NCBI GenBank assembly: GCA_963825635.1 | Contig: CAWGTU010000001.1 | Span: 558,001 to 622,000 of the forward strand | Direction of reading: 5' to 3' | Length of the DNA: 64,000 nt | From: JAOUEA01 sp963825635 | GTDB taxonomy: Bacteria; Actinomycetota; UBA4738; HRBIN12 | Shown: positions 16,093 through 24,521 of the stretch, in pieces | Layout of the letters: every line of letters starts with the position of its first letter | Position numbering within the stretch: position 1 is the first letter of the stretch | Program-made: the position numbers and the translations under genes | Notes under the pieces: model-generated | Database searches by the model: none | Seen by the model: only the letters and a program-made list of their open reading frames with translations | Told to the model about the DNA's origin: nothing

Positions 16093-16757
16093 GTCCGGCC
16101 TGCTCGCGCCAGGGCCTCGTACTCCTCGTCGGACACGTAGACCGGCCGATGGGTCCAGCGATCGCGGCCCCATCGCACGAGGCGCTCGCCGAAGGTCACC
16201 AGGAAGGCCGCGACCGCGATCGCCCACAGCCCCTCGCCCGGGTAGGCCCAGGTGGTGAAGTTCAACACCTTCGTCGGGCCGACGACGAGCGGCACGAACG
16301 GCTCGAGCCGGATCGCCGCGTCGGGCTGGACCGATTGCCCGTACTGCCACAGCCGTACCTGCACGTCGAGCAGCGTGCCGAGGGGGATCAGCCACAGCCC
16401 GACCTTGGCGACCGTGGTGAGCCGGCGATCCTTCGGCAGGAGTGTGGCCAGTCCGATCAGGACCAGGGCCAACAGGATCGTCGGCCCCCACAGCGCCATC
16501 TCGGGTGCGTCGCTGTTCGAAAACGCCTGCATGCCGACGTAGTGGTTGAGCTGGTTCACCGCCTCGATGTCGCCTTCGACGCCGTGGCCATACGCCGTGA
16601 GTCGCAGCGGGCCGAGCGGGGGAGGGAACTGCGGAGCCGTCAGCCTCGCCTGCCACACGGGGAGGCGCCACGCGAGGACGACGAGGACGGCGGCCGCGAG
16701 GCCCAGGACGATCCGCAGGCCGCGCTGCTCGTGGGTCGTCGCCGTCGCGTCCGCCAT
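16089..16757 (-). CDS. Polytopic membrane protein of the nos operon, unknown function
   Basis: 222 residues with AGGAGG before ATG 16757. About four membrane helices: residues 14-30 (IVLGLAAAVLVVLAW), 90-107 (MALWGPTILLALVLIGLA), 117-135 and 178-195. The segment LNHYVGMQ after the first helix and LNFTTWAYPGEG later look conserved, and the His could bind haem or metal. Clade II nos clusters often carry a membrane protein gene (nosB) and c-type cytochromes next to nosZ; this may be such a factor, but I see no CxxCH motif and cannot name it. It overlaps nosD (ATGA) and lies 34 bases after the cupredoxin gene, so it is part of the operon. Confidence 0.75.
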   Translation of the reverse strand: MADATATTHEQRGLRIVLGLAAAVLVVLAWRLPVWQARLTAPQFPPPLGPLRLTAYGHGVEGDIEAVNQLNHYVGMQAFSNSDAPEMALWGPTILLALVLIGLATLLPKDRRLTTVAKVGLWLIPLGTLLDVQVRLWQYGQSVQPDAAIRLEPFVPLVVGPTKVLNFTTWAYPGEGLWAIAVAAFLVTFGERLVRWGRDRWTHRPVYVSDEEYEALARAGRT

Positions 16758-16791
16758 CCCCGTCGCCTCCTCTCGGGCTCCCTGCCTCGCG

Positions 16792-17259
16792 TCACTCCAC
16801 GGTGAGCGTGCCGACCATCGTGGTGGGGTGCGACAGGCAGTTGTACGTGTAGGTGCCTGCCGCCAGGGCCGGGACCTCGTACACGGCGGTGTCCGGTCCT
16901 GTGATCAGCTCGTTCCCGTCGGGTGCGAACACGGGGGTGCCCGAGGTGTCGTCGCCCTCGAAGATCTGGACGTTGTGCGGGATGCCCTCGTCCTCGTTGT
17001 TGAACGTGATCGTGAACGCCGTGTCAGCCGGCGCGGTCAGGGTCGTCTCGGCGAACCCGTCGTTCGAGGCGCCGACGGGCGCCGTCACCGTGAGCTCGGT
17101 GCTCGCGGCGGCATCGTCGTCGGCGTCGGTCTCCGTCTCGGTCTCGGTGGTCGAGTCGGTCCCACCGTCGTCCCCACCGTCGTCGCCGCCCCCACCGCAG
17201 GCCGCCAGGGTCACGGCCAGCATCAGCGCCAGCACCAACGTCATCCACTTCGCCTTCAT
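16792..17259 (-). CDS. Cupredoxin-domain lipoprotein of the nos operon
   Basis: 155 residues from ATG 17259, preceded by AGGAAGGA. The lipobox LAAC at Cys20 is followed by a Gly/Asp/Thr-rich flexible linker of about 35 residues, then a plastocyanin-like domain. Type 1 copper ligands are visible: His in GIPHNVQIF, and Cys, His and Met in YNCLSHPTTMVG near the C-terminus. It is probably a surface-anchored blue copper protein that passes electrons to NosZ, taking the place of a periplasmic cytochrome c in a cell without a classical periplasm. That role is inferred from its place 32 bases after nosZ; a copper-delivery role is the alternative. Confidence 0.85.
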   Translation of the reverse strand: MKAKWMTLVLALMLAVTLAACGGGGDDGGDDGGTDSTTETETETDADDDAAASTELTVTAPVGASNDGFAETTLTAPADTAFTITFNNEDEGIPHNVQIFEGDDTSGTPVFAPDGNELITGPDTAVYEVPALAAGTYTYNCLSHPTTMVGTLTVE

Positions 17260-17291
17260 CGATCCGTCCTTCCTTCCTCGTCGGTCGCGGG

Positions 17292-19382
17292 TCACGGAGC
17301 CACCTCGAGCCAGCCCTGCATCTCCAGGTGCAGGGCCGAGCAGAACTCCGAGCAGTACATGCCGAACGTGCCGGCTCTGATGAGTGGCAGGTCGATGTTC
17401 ACGACCTCACCGGGGTCGATCGAGGCCTCGATGTTGTACGCCGGGATCGCGAACCCGTGCGTGGCGTCGGGTGTCTGCTCCACGTTCGTCAGGTGCAGGC
17501 GGAGCGTGTCGCCGAGCTTCGCCTCGACCACGTCGGGGGTGAAGTGCGAACGCTGGGCGCTCATGTACACGTGCAGGTCGTCGCCCTGCCGCTCGACGCG
17601 TTCCTCGCCCGCAGCGATCGCGAACTCGGACCTCGTCCAGGTGAGCGGGTCGGTGCCCGGCTCGTACACCTGGATGATGTTCGTCAGCTTGTCGCGGTTG
17701 ATCATCTGCACGTAGTGCGGCTCGCCCATGCCGATCGGCATGTCGGCGAGCACCGTCAGCTGCGGCGAGTCGAGGTCGATCAGCTGGAAGTTCTGGGGGT
17801 GCAGCGTGCCGACCGGAGGGAACCGGTCGATCGACCACTTGTTCAGCGCCACCATGTACTTCCCGGCGGGCGTCACGGTGTCGCCCTCGGCCGTGACGAG
17901 GTGGCCGATGTTGTACTGCACCGGCAGCTTCTCCACGAGCTTGAAGGCGTCCTCGCCCTCGTGCCCGGCCTTGGGCCCCAGCGTCCACTTCGCGATCGCC
18001 GTGTCGACGAACAGCGACGTGTAGGCGTGTCCCTCGTCGTCGAACTGCGAGTGCAGGGGGCCGGCGCCGAGCTCGACCTGGGCTTCGAGCACCGAGTCGA
18101 GCTTCAGGATCGGCACGCCGAACGGGTCGGTGCCGTCGTAGTCCTGGTTCGCGATCGCGTCCTTGATGCGCTCGGCCGAGTACACGTTGCCGTTCGGGTC
18201 GAGCTTGCCGGAGACGACGATGTAGTCGCCGGTGGGGCTCACGTCGACGCCGTGCGGATTCCTCGGCTCGGGGGCGAAGTGCAGGATGCCCTCGGCCGCG
18301 GCGGCTTCGAGCGGGATCACCCGCATGCCGTTCAGCGTCTTCACCCCAGCGCCGGCCTTGACGAACTCCTCGGCCCTCTGCCAGTCGATGATGTTCATCA
18401 GGTCGTAGTCGTTCATCGTCGCCGCCGCCTCGAGCGATGCGGCAGGGTCGCTGTGGCCGTTGTGCAGGTTGCCGCCCGTGGCCATCTCGGTGTTGTAGGT
18501 GTTGATGAACCCGAAGCCGAAACTCGCGAGCTTCCCGGCGTCGGCGAGATCCTGCGTGTAGGGGGGCAGCTCGATCTGGAAGCTCTCGTCCATCACGAAC
18601 CGGCCGGTGTCCTGGTCGATGCGCAGCCAGGTCGAGAATCCGCGGAAGTCCTCCTTGTACCGCGACAGCGGCGCGTACCCGCTCTCTGTGACCGGGCACG
18701 GCGTCATCGAGGAGATGTGCACGTACTCGGTGTTCGGGGTGACGAAGCACCCGCCGTGGGAGGTCTGAAGGTTCGCGATGTCGAGGATCTGCTTCGTCTT
18801 GAAGTCGCGCAGGTCGACCATCGCGATGCGGCCGTTGGCCCGGTCGTTGATGTAGAGGAAGCGGCCGTCGTAGGTGCCCTCGGTCTCCGAGATCGCGGGG
18901 TGGTGCGTGTCCCCCCACCGAAGGTCCTCGCTCTTCGCCGGGTCGGCGCCCTCGGCCAGGACGAGGTCGCCCTGGTCGGTGCCGTAGCCGTATCCCTGCC
19001 AGGCGTTCGGCGTGAAGACGGGGATCTCCTTGAGCATGCGCATCGACGGCACGCCGATCACGTAGACGTTCCCGGAGTGACCGCCCGACGACATGATGAA
19101 GAACTCGTCGAACTCGCCGCCGGGCACGTACGTCTTCAGCGCCGCCTCCGCCTGCGCCCCGTCGAGGCCGCGCTCGTTCGCGATGCCGCTGAGGTCGCCA
19201 CCGCTCGACGAGCCGAAGCCCACGCGAGCGCCGACCACGCCCACCGCCGCGCCCCCGACCATCATGCCCAGGGCGGCCCGACGTGAGACCACCGGGCCGC
19301 GGCGCTTGATCGGCCGTTCGCCCGGGGGTGGCAGCTCGACGTGCTCGTCGCCGCTGTCGATCCGCTCTCCGTCCTCACCCAT
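17292..19382 (-). CDS. nosZ: Nitrous oxide reductase (Tat-type signal, clade II-like motifs)
   Basis: 696 residues. The N-terminus has a twin-arginine signal: VSRRAALGMMVGGAAVGVVG at about residues 30-49, after a 29-residue polar head. The seven-bladed propeller holds the CuZ histidines, including GDTHHPAIS near 155 and TSHGGCF near 205. The C-terminal cupredoxin domain has the complete CuA motif MYCSEFCSALHLEMQGW (two Cys, His, Met). The enzyme reduces N2O to N2 outside the cytoplasmic membrane. DTHHPA resembles clade II NosZ rather than the DxHHxH of clade I, yet a Tat signal is a clade I trait. It is the first gene of a minus-strand run through nosDFY to an Rrf2 regulator; no nosL or nosR is seen. 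Confidence 0.95.
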   Translation of the reverse strand: MGEDGERIDSGDEHVELPPPGERPIKRRGPVVSRRAALGMMVGGAAVGVVGARVGFGSSSGGDLSGIANERGLDGAQAEAALKTYVPGGEFDEFFIMSSGGHSGNVYVIGVPSMRMLKEIPVFTPNAWQGYGYGTDQGDLVLAEGADPAKSEDLRWGDTHHPAISETEGTYDGRFLYINDRANGRIAMVDLRDFKTKQILDIANLQTSHGGCFVTPNTEYVHISSMTPCPVTESGYAPLSRYKEDFRGFSTWLRIDQDTGRFVMDESFQIELPPYTQDLADAGKLASFGFGFINTYNTEMATGGNLHNGHSDPAASLEAAATMNDYDLMNIIDWQRAEEFVKAGAGVKTLNGMRVIPLEAAAAEGILHFAPEPRNPHGVDVSPTGDYIVVSGKLDPNGNVYSAERIKDAIANQDYDGTDPFGVPILKLDSVLEAQVELGAGPLHSQFDDEGHAYTSLFVDTAIAKWTLGPKAGHEGEDAFKLVEKLPVQYNIGHLVTAEGDTVTPAGKYMVALNKWSIDRFPPVGTLHPQNFQLIDLDSPQLTVLADMPIGMGEPHYVQMINRDKLTNIIQVYEPGTDPLTWTRSEFAIAAGEERVERQGDDLHVYMSAQRSHFTPDVVEAKLGDTLRLHLTNVEQTPDATHGFAIPAYNIEASIDPGEVVNIDLPLIRAGTFGMYCSEFCSALHLEMQGWLEVAP

Positions 19383-19428
19383 CGCGAACCCCCTTGCTCC
19401 GGGCCGGGTCTCATCCGCTCGGCCTCAC

Positions 19429-19458
19429 ACGGAGTGGTAACGGACTAGTTCACTCCGT
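19429..19458. promoter_or_regulatory. Inverted repeat upstream of nosZ, candidate operator
   Basis: Perfect 8-base arms ACGGAGTG (19429-19436) and CACTCCGT (19451-19458) flank a 14-base centre that contains GGACTAGTT. It lies 47 bases before the nosZ start on the minus strand. It could be the site of the operon's Rrf2 regulator or another dimeric protein. No FNR-type TTGAT-N4-ATCAA is visible here. Confidence 0.5.
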
Positions 19459-19612
19459 TGATGGGGCGACCGTAGCGCTCCTCGGGGGCACGATGTGCTG
19501 CCGGAGGTCCCGGGTCGGACGGGACCAATGGGCCATATCGGTCCGTTGGATCGAAGCCGCCGCTCAGGGAAAGCGTTGCCGGCGTCGACCCCTCCGATCC
19601 GGGTAGTCCGCC

Positions 19613-20659
19613 TCAGGCCCAGGCTCGACCGGGGGCAAGCACGTTCGCGGGATCGAACGAGGACTTCAGACGGTGGTGCACGGCGGGGACGGGGAGTGTG
19701 CCGCCCAGGCCTCCGGGACCGCGGACCGCCGGCGCGATGCCCCCGATCGCCTCGATGCGTCTGCGCACCGCCGCGACCTCGTCGGCATCCGCCGCGCCGA
19801 CCCACGCGATGCCGACGCCCGCGAGCGCCGCGTAGGTCGTCGACCCCGCGAGGACCTCGGGGAGCGACGAGGGCACGACGGCGGCCTCGAGGACCGTGCC
19901 GCCCTCGGGCCACGTCCACCACGGGGTCCCGGGGAAGGTCGCTCCGTCGTCCGACGGGGCCGCATCGCCGGCGAGCCTCACGACCGCCGCGGCGAGCTCC
20001 TCGATCTCGTCCGACCAGCCCTCGAGCCGCACCTCCAATCCGTCCTGCGTGCCCAGCACCCCCGCGACGAGCGGCACCTCGGCCGCGATCGTCCTCGCCA
20101 GCGCGAGGTCGCCCGCGGCGACCAGCGTGCGTCGGCGCTCGGGCAACGGTCGAAGCTTCAGCGCGACCTGCGTGATCACGCCCAGGGTGCCCAGCGAGCC
20201 GGTCATCAGGCGGTGCAGGTCGTAGCCGGTCACGTTCTTCACGGTGCGGGCGCCGCTGCGCACGGTGCGACCGTCGCCGGTGACGAGCTCCATCTCGACG
20301 ACGGTGTCGCGCAGCGCACCGACGCGCAGTCGCCGCGCCGACGTCGCACCCGACGCGATCACGCCGCCGACCGTCGCGTCGGTCGGGGCGTCGGCCGGCC
20401 ACTCCTGCCCGTGCTCGGCGAGCAAGTCTGCGAGGGTGCCGCATCGCATGCCCGCCTGGACGACGACGAGCATCTCGTCCGGCTCGTAGGCCACCACCTG
20501 GTCGAGCTGGGTGGTCCACATCTCCACGTCGACCTCGGTCGGGTTCCCCTTGTCGAGGTGGCGTCGCCCGCCGACGACCAACACCTTGATGCCGTCGCGC
20601 GACGAGGTGCCGAGCGCCTCGGCCACGTCGGCCACGGTGCGGGGATGGATCAGATCCAC
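19613..20659 (-). CDS. glcE: Glycolate oxidase FAD-binding subunit
   Basis: 348 residues from GTG 20659, which lies inside the end of glcD (11-base overlap). It begins VDLIHPRTVADVAEAL. The FAD-binding PCMH domain shows VVQAGMRCGTLADLLAEHG at about residue 65, GGVIASGATSARRLRVG near 100 and TVKNVTGYDLHRLMTGSLG near 140. The C-terminus YEL-like region is replaced by HHRLKSSFDPANVLAPGRA, the usual closing motif of this oxidase family. GlcE works with GlcD and GlcF to oxidise glycolate to glyoxylate. The overlap with glcD shows coupled translation; glcF is displaced about 10 kb away. Confidence 0.9.
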   Translation of the reverse strand: MDLIHPRTVADVAEALGTSSRDGIKVLVVGGRRHLDKGNPTEVDVEMWTTQLDQVVAYEPDEMLVVVQAGMRCGTLADLLAEHGQEWPADAPTDATVGGVIASGATSARRLRVGALRDTVVEMELVTGDGRTVRSGARTVKNVTGYDLHRLMTGSLGTLGVITQVALKLRPLPERRRTLVAAGDLALARTIAAEVPLVAGVLGTQDGLEVRLEGWSDEIEELAAAVVRLAGDAAPSDDGATFPGTPWWTWPEGGTVLEAAVVPSSLPEVLAGSTTYAALAGVGIAWVGAADADEVAAVRRRIEAIGGIAPAVRGPGGLGGTLPVPAVHHRLKSSFDPANVLAPGRAWA

Positions 20660-22119
20660 GAGCCCTCCGGCAGGTCGGCCGCGTCGCGAGCGGCCTCTCC
20701 CGATCCGGCCGCGGCGAGCGCGAACTCGCCGCAGCGGGCGCCGTCGGGGAGCACCTTGCGCGGGTTCATGCGCCCGTCGGGATCGAACGCCGCACGCACG
20801 CAGGCCTGGGAGGCGAGGTCCTCGGCACTGAACACGAGCGGCATGAAGTCGCGCTTCTCGAGCCCGATGCCATGCTCGCCGCTGAGCGCCCCGCCGGCGT
20901 CCACGCAGAGGCGCACGACCTCGTCGCTCGCCTGCAGCACACGCTCGAGCGTGCCGGGCACCGACCGGTCGAACGAGAAGAGCGGGTGCAGGTTGCCGTC
21001 GCCCGCATGGAAGACGTTCGTGACGATCAGGCCGTGGCGCTCGGCGATCGCGTAGACGCCCCGCATCACCTCGACGAGCTTCGTTCGCGGCACCACGCAG
21101 TCGTGCAGGTGGTAGTGGGGGGCGATCTGGGCGATCGCGCCGAACGCGGACTTGCGACCCTTCCACAGCAGCGCCCGCTCGGTCTCGTCGCTCGCGACCC
21201 GCACGCTCGACGCCCCGTTCGCCTCGGCCGACGCCTCCACCTCGTGCGTCTGCGCCGCCACGCCCGCCGCGGTGCCGTCGACCTCGACCAGCAGCACGGC
21301 GGCCGCGTCGACCGGGTAGCCGGCGTGGGCGAACGTCTCGACCGCCCGCACGATGCCCTGGTCCATCATCTCCACCGCCGCCGGCACGACCCCGCGGGCG
21401 ATGATCGCCGAGACGGTGGCGGCGCACGCCTCGACCGTGTCGAAGCCGAACAGCATCGTCCGCACGGCGGGCGGCGCCGGCAGGATACGCACGCACACCC
21501 GGGTCACGAGGCCGAGGGTGCCCTCGCTCCCCACGACCACGCCGCGCAGGTCGTACCCGGCGGCCTCTGGCCCCTCGGCGCCGAGGCGCTCGATCGATCC
21601 GTCGGCCATCACGACATCGAGCGCGAGCACGTGCGCGCTCGTGACGCCGTACGCGAGGCAGTGCGGGCCACCCGCGTTCGTGTTCACGTTCCCGCCGATC
21701 GACGACGTCTGCTGGCTCGACGGGTCGGGCGCGTAGCTCCAGCCCATCGCCCGCAGATGGTTCGCGAGATCGAGGTTCGGCACGCCCGGTTCGACCCACG
21801 CGAGGCGGTCCTCGGGGCGGACCTCCAGGATGCCGGTCATGCGCGCGGTCGTGACCACGAGGGAGTCGCCGATCGGCGTGGCGGCGCCCGCGAGGCCCGT
21901 GCCGCTTCCTCGGGGCACGATCGGCAGCCCGTGGGCGGCGGCCGCTCGCACGCACGCCTGCACCTGCTCGGTCGTCGTCGGCAACGCGACGAGCGCGCAT
22001 CCGCCCTCGACCATCGACGCGTCGCGGGCGTAGAGGCGCCGGGCGAGGGGATCGGAGAGCACCGCATCCGGGCCGAGCGCGGCTTCCAGCTCGCGGCGGG
22101 CGGCGTCGACGTCGGCCAT
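20650..22119 (-). CDS. glcD: Glycolate oxidase subunit, FAD-linked oxidase
   Basis: 489 residues. The N-terminal FAD-binding domain contains LPIVPRGSGTGLAGAATP at about residues 64-81, SSIGGNVNTNAGGPHCLAYG near 140 and GVVVGSEGTLGLVT near 190. The C-terminal FAD-oxidase domain has NVFHAGDGNLHPLFSFD near 370 and the signature GGALSGEHGIGLEKRDF near 415. It catalyses flavin-dependent 2-hydroxyacid oxidation, passing electrons through GlcF to the quinone pool. Only 22 bases separate its ATG from the divergent PPOX gene. D-lactate oxidation is an alternative substrate, but the glcE partner favours glycolate. Confidence 0.92.
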   Translation of the reverse strand: MADVDAARRELEAALGPDAVLSDPLARRLYARDASMVEGGCALVALPTTTEQVQACVRAAAAHGLPIVPRGSGTGLAGAATPIGDSLVVTTARMTGILEVRPEDRLAWVEPGVPNLDLANHLRAMGWSYAPDPSSQQTSSIGGNVNTNAGGPHCLAYGVTSAHVLALDVVMADGSIERLGAEGPEAAGYDLRGVVVGSEGTLGLVTRVCVRILPAPPAVRTMLFGFDTVEACAATVSAIIARGVVPAAVEMMDQGIVRAVETFAHAGYPVDAAAVLLVEVDGTAAGVAAQTHEVEASAEANGASSVRVASDETERALLWKGRKSAFGAIAQIAPHYHLHDCVVPRTKLVEVMRGVYAIAERHGLIVTNVFHAGDGNLHPLFSFDRSVPGTLERVLQASDEVVRLCVDAGGALSGEHGIGLEKRDFMPLVFSAEDLASQACVRAAFDPDGRMNPRKVLPDGARCGEFALAAAGSGEAARDAADLPEGSWI

Positions 22120-22129
22120 GATCGCAGGC

Positions 22130-22135
22130 TACCGT
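22130..22135 (+). promoter_or_regulatory. -10 element TACCGT of the 22142 gene
   Basis: TACCGT ends 6 bases before GTG 22142, the same hexamer and spacing as at kynA, and supports that start in a leaderless transcript. Confidence 0.55.
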
Positions 22136-22141
22136 TCGACC

Positions 22142-22579
22142 GTGGGTGCATGGGCGGAGCTCGAGATCGGCGACCCGGAGCTCGCCGCGTTCGGGCGCGA
22201 GCGGTTCGAGGGCAGGGTCGCGTTCCACGCGACGCTGCGCCGCGATGGCGCCCCGCGCCTGCACCCGGTCTCGCCGTGGTTCGGGGCCGGCCTGCTGCTC
22301 GTGGGCTTCCGGGCACGCAGCCCGAAGAACGACGAGGTCGGGCTCGACGGGCGCTACGCGATGCACTCCGCGATCGAGGCCGAGAACCACGAGGGCGAGG
22401 GCGGCGAGTTCCTCGTGCGTGGGTGGATGGAGCAGGTCTCGCCGGACCATCCTGGCGCGGTCGCGGTGCCCTACGAGGCCGAGTACGAGCTCGCGATCTT
22501 CGCCTGCTCGGTCGAGGAGGCGGTCGGCACGACGTACCCCGGCGGCGGATCGCCCGTCTACAGGCGATGGAAGGGCTGA
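22142..22579 (+). CDS. Split-barrel (pyridoxamine 5'-phosphate oxidase-like) protein
   Basis: 145 residues from GTG 22142. The pattern RVAFHATLRRDGAPRLHPVSPWF, given here as residues 20-42, followed by LLLVGFRARSPKN, KYAMHS-like RYAMHSAIEAEN and FLVRGWMEQV matches the pyridoxamine-phosphate-oxidase-like fold of actinobacterial stress proteins. It should bind FMN, F420 or haem, but the ligand cannot be read. The C-terminal half VEEAVGTTYPGGGSPVYRRW is a typical family ending. The gene is divergent from glcD. Confidence 0.75.
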   Translation: MGAWAELEIGDPELAAFGRERFEGRVAFHATLRRDGAPRLHPVSPWFGAGLLLVGFRARSPKNDEVGLDGRYAMHSAIEAENHEGEGGEFLVRGWMEQVSPDHPGAVAVPYEAEYELAIFACSVEEAVGTTYPGGGSPVYRRWKG

Positions 22580-22583
22580 GCGA

Positions 22584-22934
22584 TCAGGCGACGCGGCCGG
22601 GGGACCCGTCGCCGGCGCTGAAGGGCAGGCCCTCGGCGGCCCAGGCCTCCATGCCGCCCTCGACGTTGTAGGCCTCGAAGCCCCGGGCCTGCAGCATCAT
22701 CGTGGCGAGCTCGCTGCGGTTGCCGCTGCGGCAGATCACGGCGATCGGCCTGTCCGTGTCGAGGTCGGAACCCGCGCCCGCCATGATCGAGTTCAGGGGC
22801 AGGTACACGGCGCCGTCGATGCGGCCCGCTTCCCACTCGTAGAGCTCCCGGCAGTCGACGAGCTGGATCTCCGCCAGCCGGTCGTGGACCGCGCGGACGT
22901 CGGTGAGGGCCTCGTTCGTGGTCTGGTCGCTCAT
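22584..22934 (-). CDS. Rhodanese-like domain protein
   Basis: 116 residues from ATG 22934. A single rhodanese domain: QLVDCRELYEWEAGRIDGAV near residue 25, PLNSI near 48 and the active-site loop VICRSGNRS near 70 with the catalytic Cys, then EAYNVEGGMEAWAAEGLP. It probably carries a persulfide for sulfur transfer or detoxification. It converges on the split-barrel gene with 4 bases between stops. Confidence 0.9.
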   Translation of the reverse strand: MSDQTTNEALTDVRAVHDRLAEIQLVDCRELYEWEAGRIDGAVYLPLNSIMAGAGSDLDTDRPIAVICRSGNRSELATMMLQARGFEAYNVEGGMEAWAAEGLPFSAGDGSPGRVA

Positions 22935-22945
22935 TGCAGGTGCAA

Positions 22946-22951
22946 ATGCTA
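22946..22951 (-). promoter_or_regulatory. -10 element TAGCAT of the rhodanese gene
   Basis: On the minus strand, TAGCAT stands 11 bases before the ATG at 22934, leaving almost no leader. Confidence 0.45.
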
Positions 22952-22966
22952 CCAGCGAGGTGGACT

Positions 22967-23509
22967 TCATCCGGACCGCTCCCCGGGGCTCGCGAGCGCG
23001 TCGCGGAAGACCCCGAGGTCGCGCTCGGAGAAGAGCACGAACCGGACCACCTCGACGGCGGTCTCGAAGTTCATGACGGTGGCGACCGCGATCGGGGCCG
23101 CCCGCTCGATCGGGTAGCCGTAGATGCCGGTCGAGATCGCCGGGAACGCGACCGAGCGGGCGCCGAGCCCATCGGCGACTCGCAGCACCGAGCGGTGACA
23201 GCTCGCGAGCAGCTCGGCGTCGCGCGTCGAGCCCGAGTACACCGGGCCAGCGGTGTGGATGATCCATCGGGCGTCGAGATCGCCGGCGATCGTCGCGACG
23301 GCCTGGCCCGTGGGCAGCGGGGTCGGCCGGCGCTCGCGGATCACCCGCTCGCGGTCGGCGAGCGCCTCGGGCCCCGCTGCTCGCGTGATCGCGCCGTCGA
23401 CGCCGCCGCCGGGCCGCAGCGCCGTGTTCGCCGCGTTCACGATCGCGTCGACCGATTGTGCGGTGATGTCGCCGTGCACGAGCTCGATGACGGCCGTCAC
23501 GTCGTCCAT
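22967..23509 (-). CDS. Macrodomain protein (ADP-ribose/O-acetyl-ADP-ribose binding)
   Basis: 180 residues covering one macrodomain. Family motifs are complete: HGDITAQSVDAIVNAANTAL at about residues 11-30, GGGVDGAITRAAG near 35, GQAVATIAGDL and IIHTAGPVY in the centre, and the ligand loop AFPAISTGIYGYPIE near 120. Such proteins hydrolyse O-acetyl-ADP-ribose or remove ADP-ribose from proteins or nucleic acids. The N-terminal VNAAN and GGGVDGAI match the MacroD/YmdB type, for which deacetylase activity is known. It lies 32 bases upstream of the rhodanese gene on the same strand, but with its own start region. Confidence 0.93.
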   Translation of the reverse strand: MDDVTAVIELVHGDITAQSVDAIVNAANTALRPGGGVDGAITRAAGPEALADRERVIRERRPTPLPTGQAVATIAGDLDARWIIHTAGPVYSGSTRDAELLASCHRSVLRVADGLGARSVAFPAISTGIYGYPIERAAPIAVATVMNFETAVEVVRFVLFSERDLGVFRDALASPGERSG

Positions 23510-23570
23510 CGTACGGAGCGCCGGCGGAGGTTCGAGACCATCGCCCGACGCGCGGGTGGGGTGCCGTCGG

Positions 23571-23576
23571 TAGGCT
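23571..23576 (+). promoter_or_regulatory. -10 element TAGGCT of the first PfkB kinase gene
   Basis: TAGGCT ends 6 bases before GTG 23583, again implying a leaderless transcript and supporting that start. Confidence 0.55.
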
Positions 23577-23582
23577 CACGTC

Positions 23583-24521
23583 GTGGACCTCGATCTGCTG
23601 GTGCTCGGCGACGCCAACCCCGACCTCGTGATGCGGGGCGACGACGTCACGCCGGCGTTCGGGCAGGCGGAGCGCCTCGTCGACGATGCGCGGCTCACGG
23701 TCGGGGGCTCGGGCGCGATCATGGCGTGCGGCGCCGCCCGGCTCGGCCTGCGCGTGGCGTTCGTCGGGTGTCGTCGGCGACGATCTCTTCGGCGCGTACA
23801 TGCGTGAGCAACTCGCCGCCCGCGGCGTCGACGTCTCGGGGCTCGTCGTCGATCCGCAGCGGCCGACCGGGGTCACGGTCGTGCTCTCGCGCCCCGACGA
23901 CCGGGCGATCCTCACGGCGCCCGGCACGATCGGCGACCTGCGGGCGGCGTCGATCGACGCCGGCCTGCTGGCATCGGCGCGCCACGTGCACGTGAGCTCC
24001 TACTTCCTGCAGACGGGCCTCGCGCCAGGACCTGCCCAGCCTGTTCGCCGACGCGCGCGGTCGCGGCGCGACCACGTCGGTCGACCCGAACTGGGACCCG
24101 AGCGGCGCGTGGAACGGCGGGCTCGATGCCCTGTTGCCGCTCGGTCGACGTGCTGCTGCCGAACGAGATCGAGGCGGCCCGCCTCGCTCACACCTCCGAT
24201 CTCGAGGCGGCGATCGCCACGCTCCGGTCGCGCGGGCCGCTCGTCGTGGTGAAGGCGGGTGCGCGCGGCGCGATCGCCGCCGGTCCCGGCGAGCGCGTCG
24301 AGGTGGCCGCGGTGCCGGTCGCGACCGTCGACACGACGGGAGCCGGCGACTCGTTCGACGCCGGCTTCGTCGCCGCGATGCTCGGCGGTGAGCCCCTCGA
24401 GCGGTGCCTCGCGGTCGCGAACGCGTGCGGGGCGCTCTCGACGCGGGCGGCCGGCGGCGTCGACGGGCAGCCGACGATGCAGGAGGCGCTCGACGCGATC
24501 TCGGCCGGGAGCCCCGCGTGA
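23583..24521 (+). CDS. PfkB-family carbohydrate kinase, interrupted by three frameshifts
   Basis: The reading frame changes three times, each consistent with one extra base: near 23766-23768 (GGG), 24025-24026 (CC) and 24140-24144. Read through these, the protein is ribokinase-like: DLLVLGDANPDLVMRG at the start, GGSGAIMACGAARLGL, then GVVGDDLFG, VDVLLPNEIEAARLA and the catalytic ATVDTTGAGDSFDAGF with the base Asp in GAGD. It should phosphorylate a sugar or nucleoside with ATP. It overlaps the second kinase by GTGA. Intact conserved motifs on both sides of every break suggest sequencing error rather than decay; a true pseudogene cannot be excluded. Confidence 0.8.
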
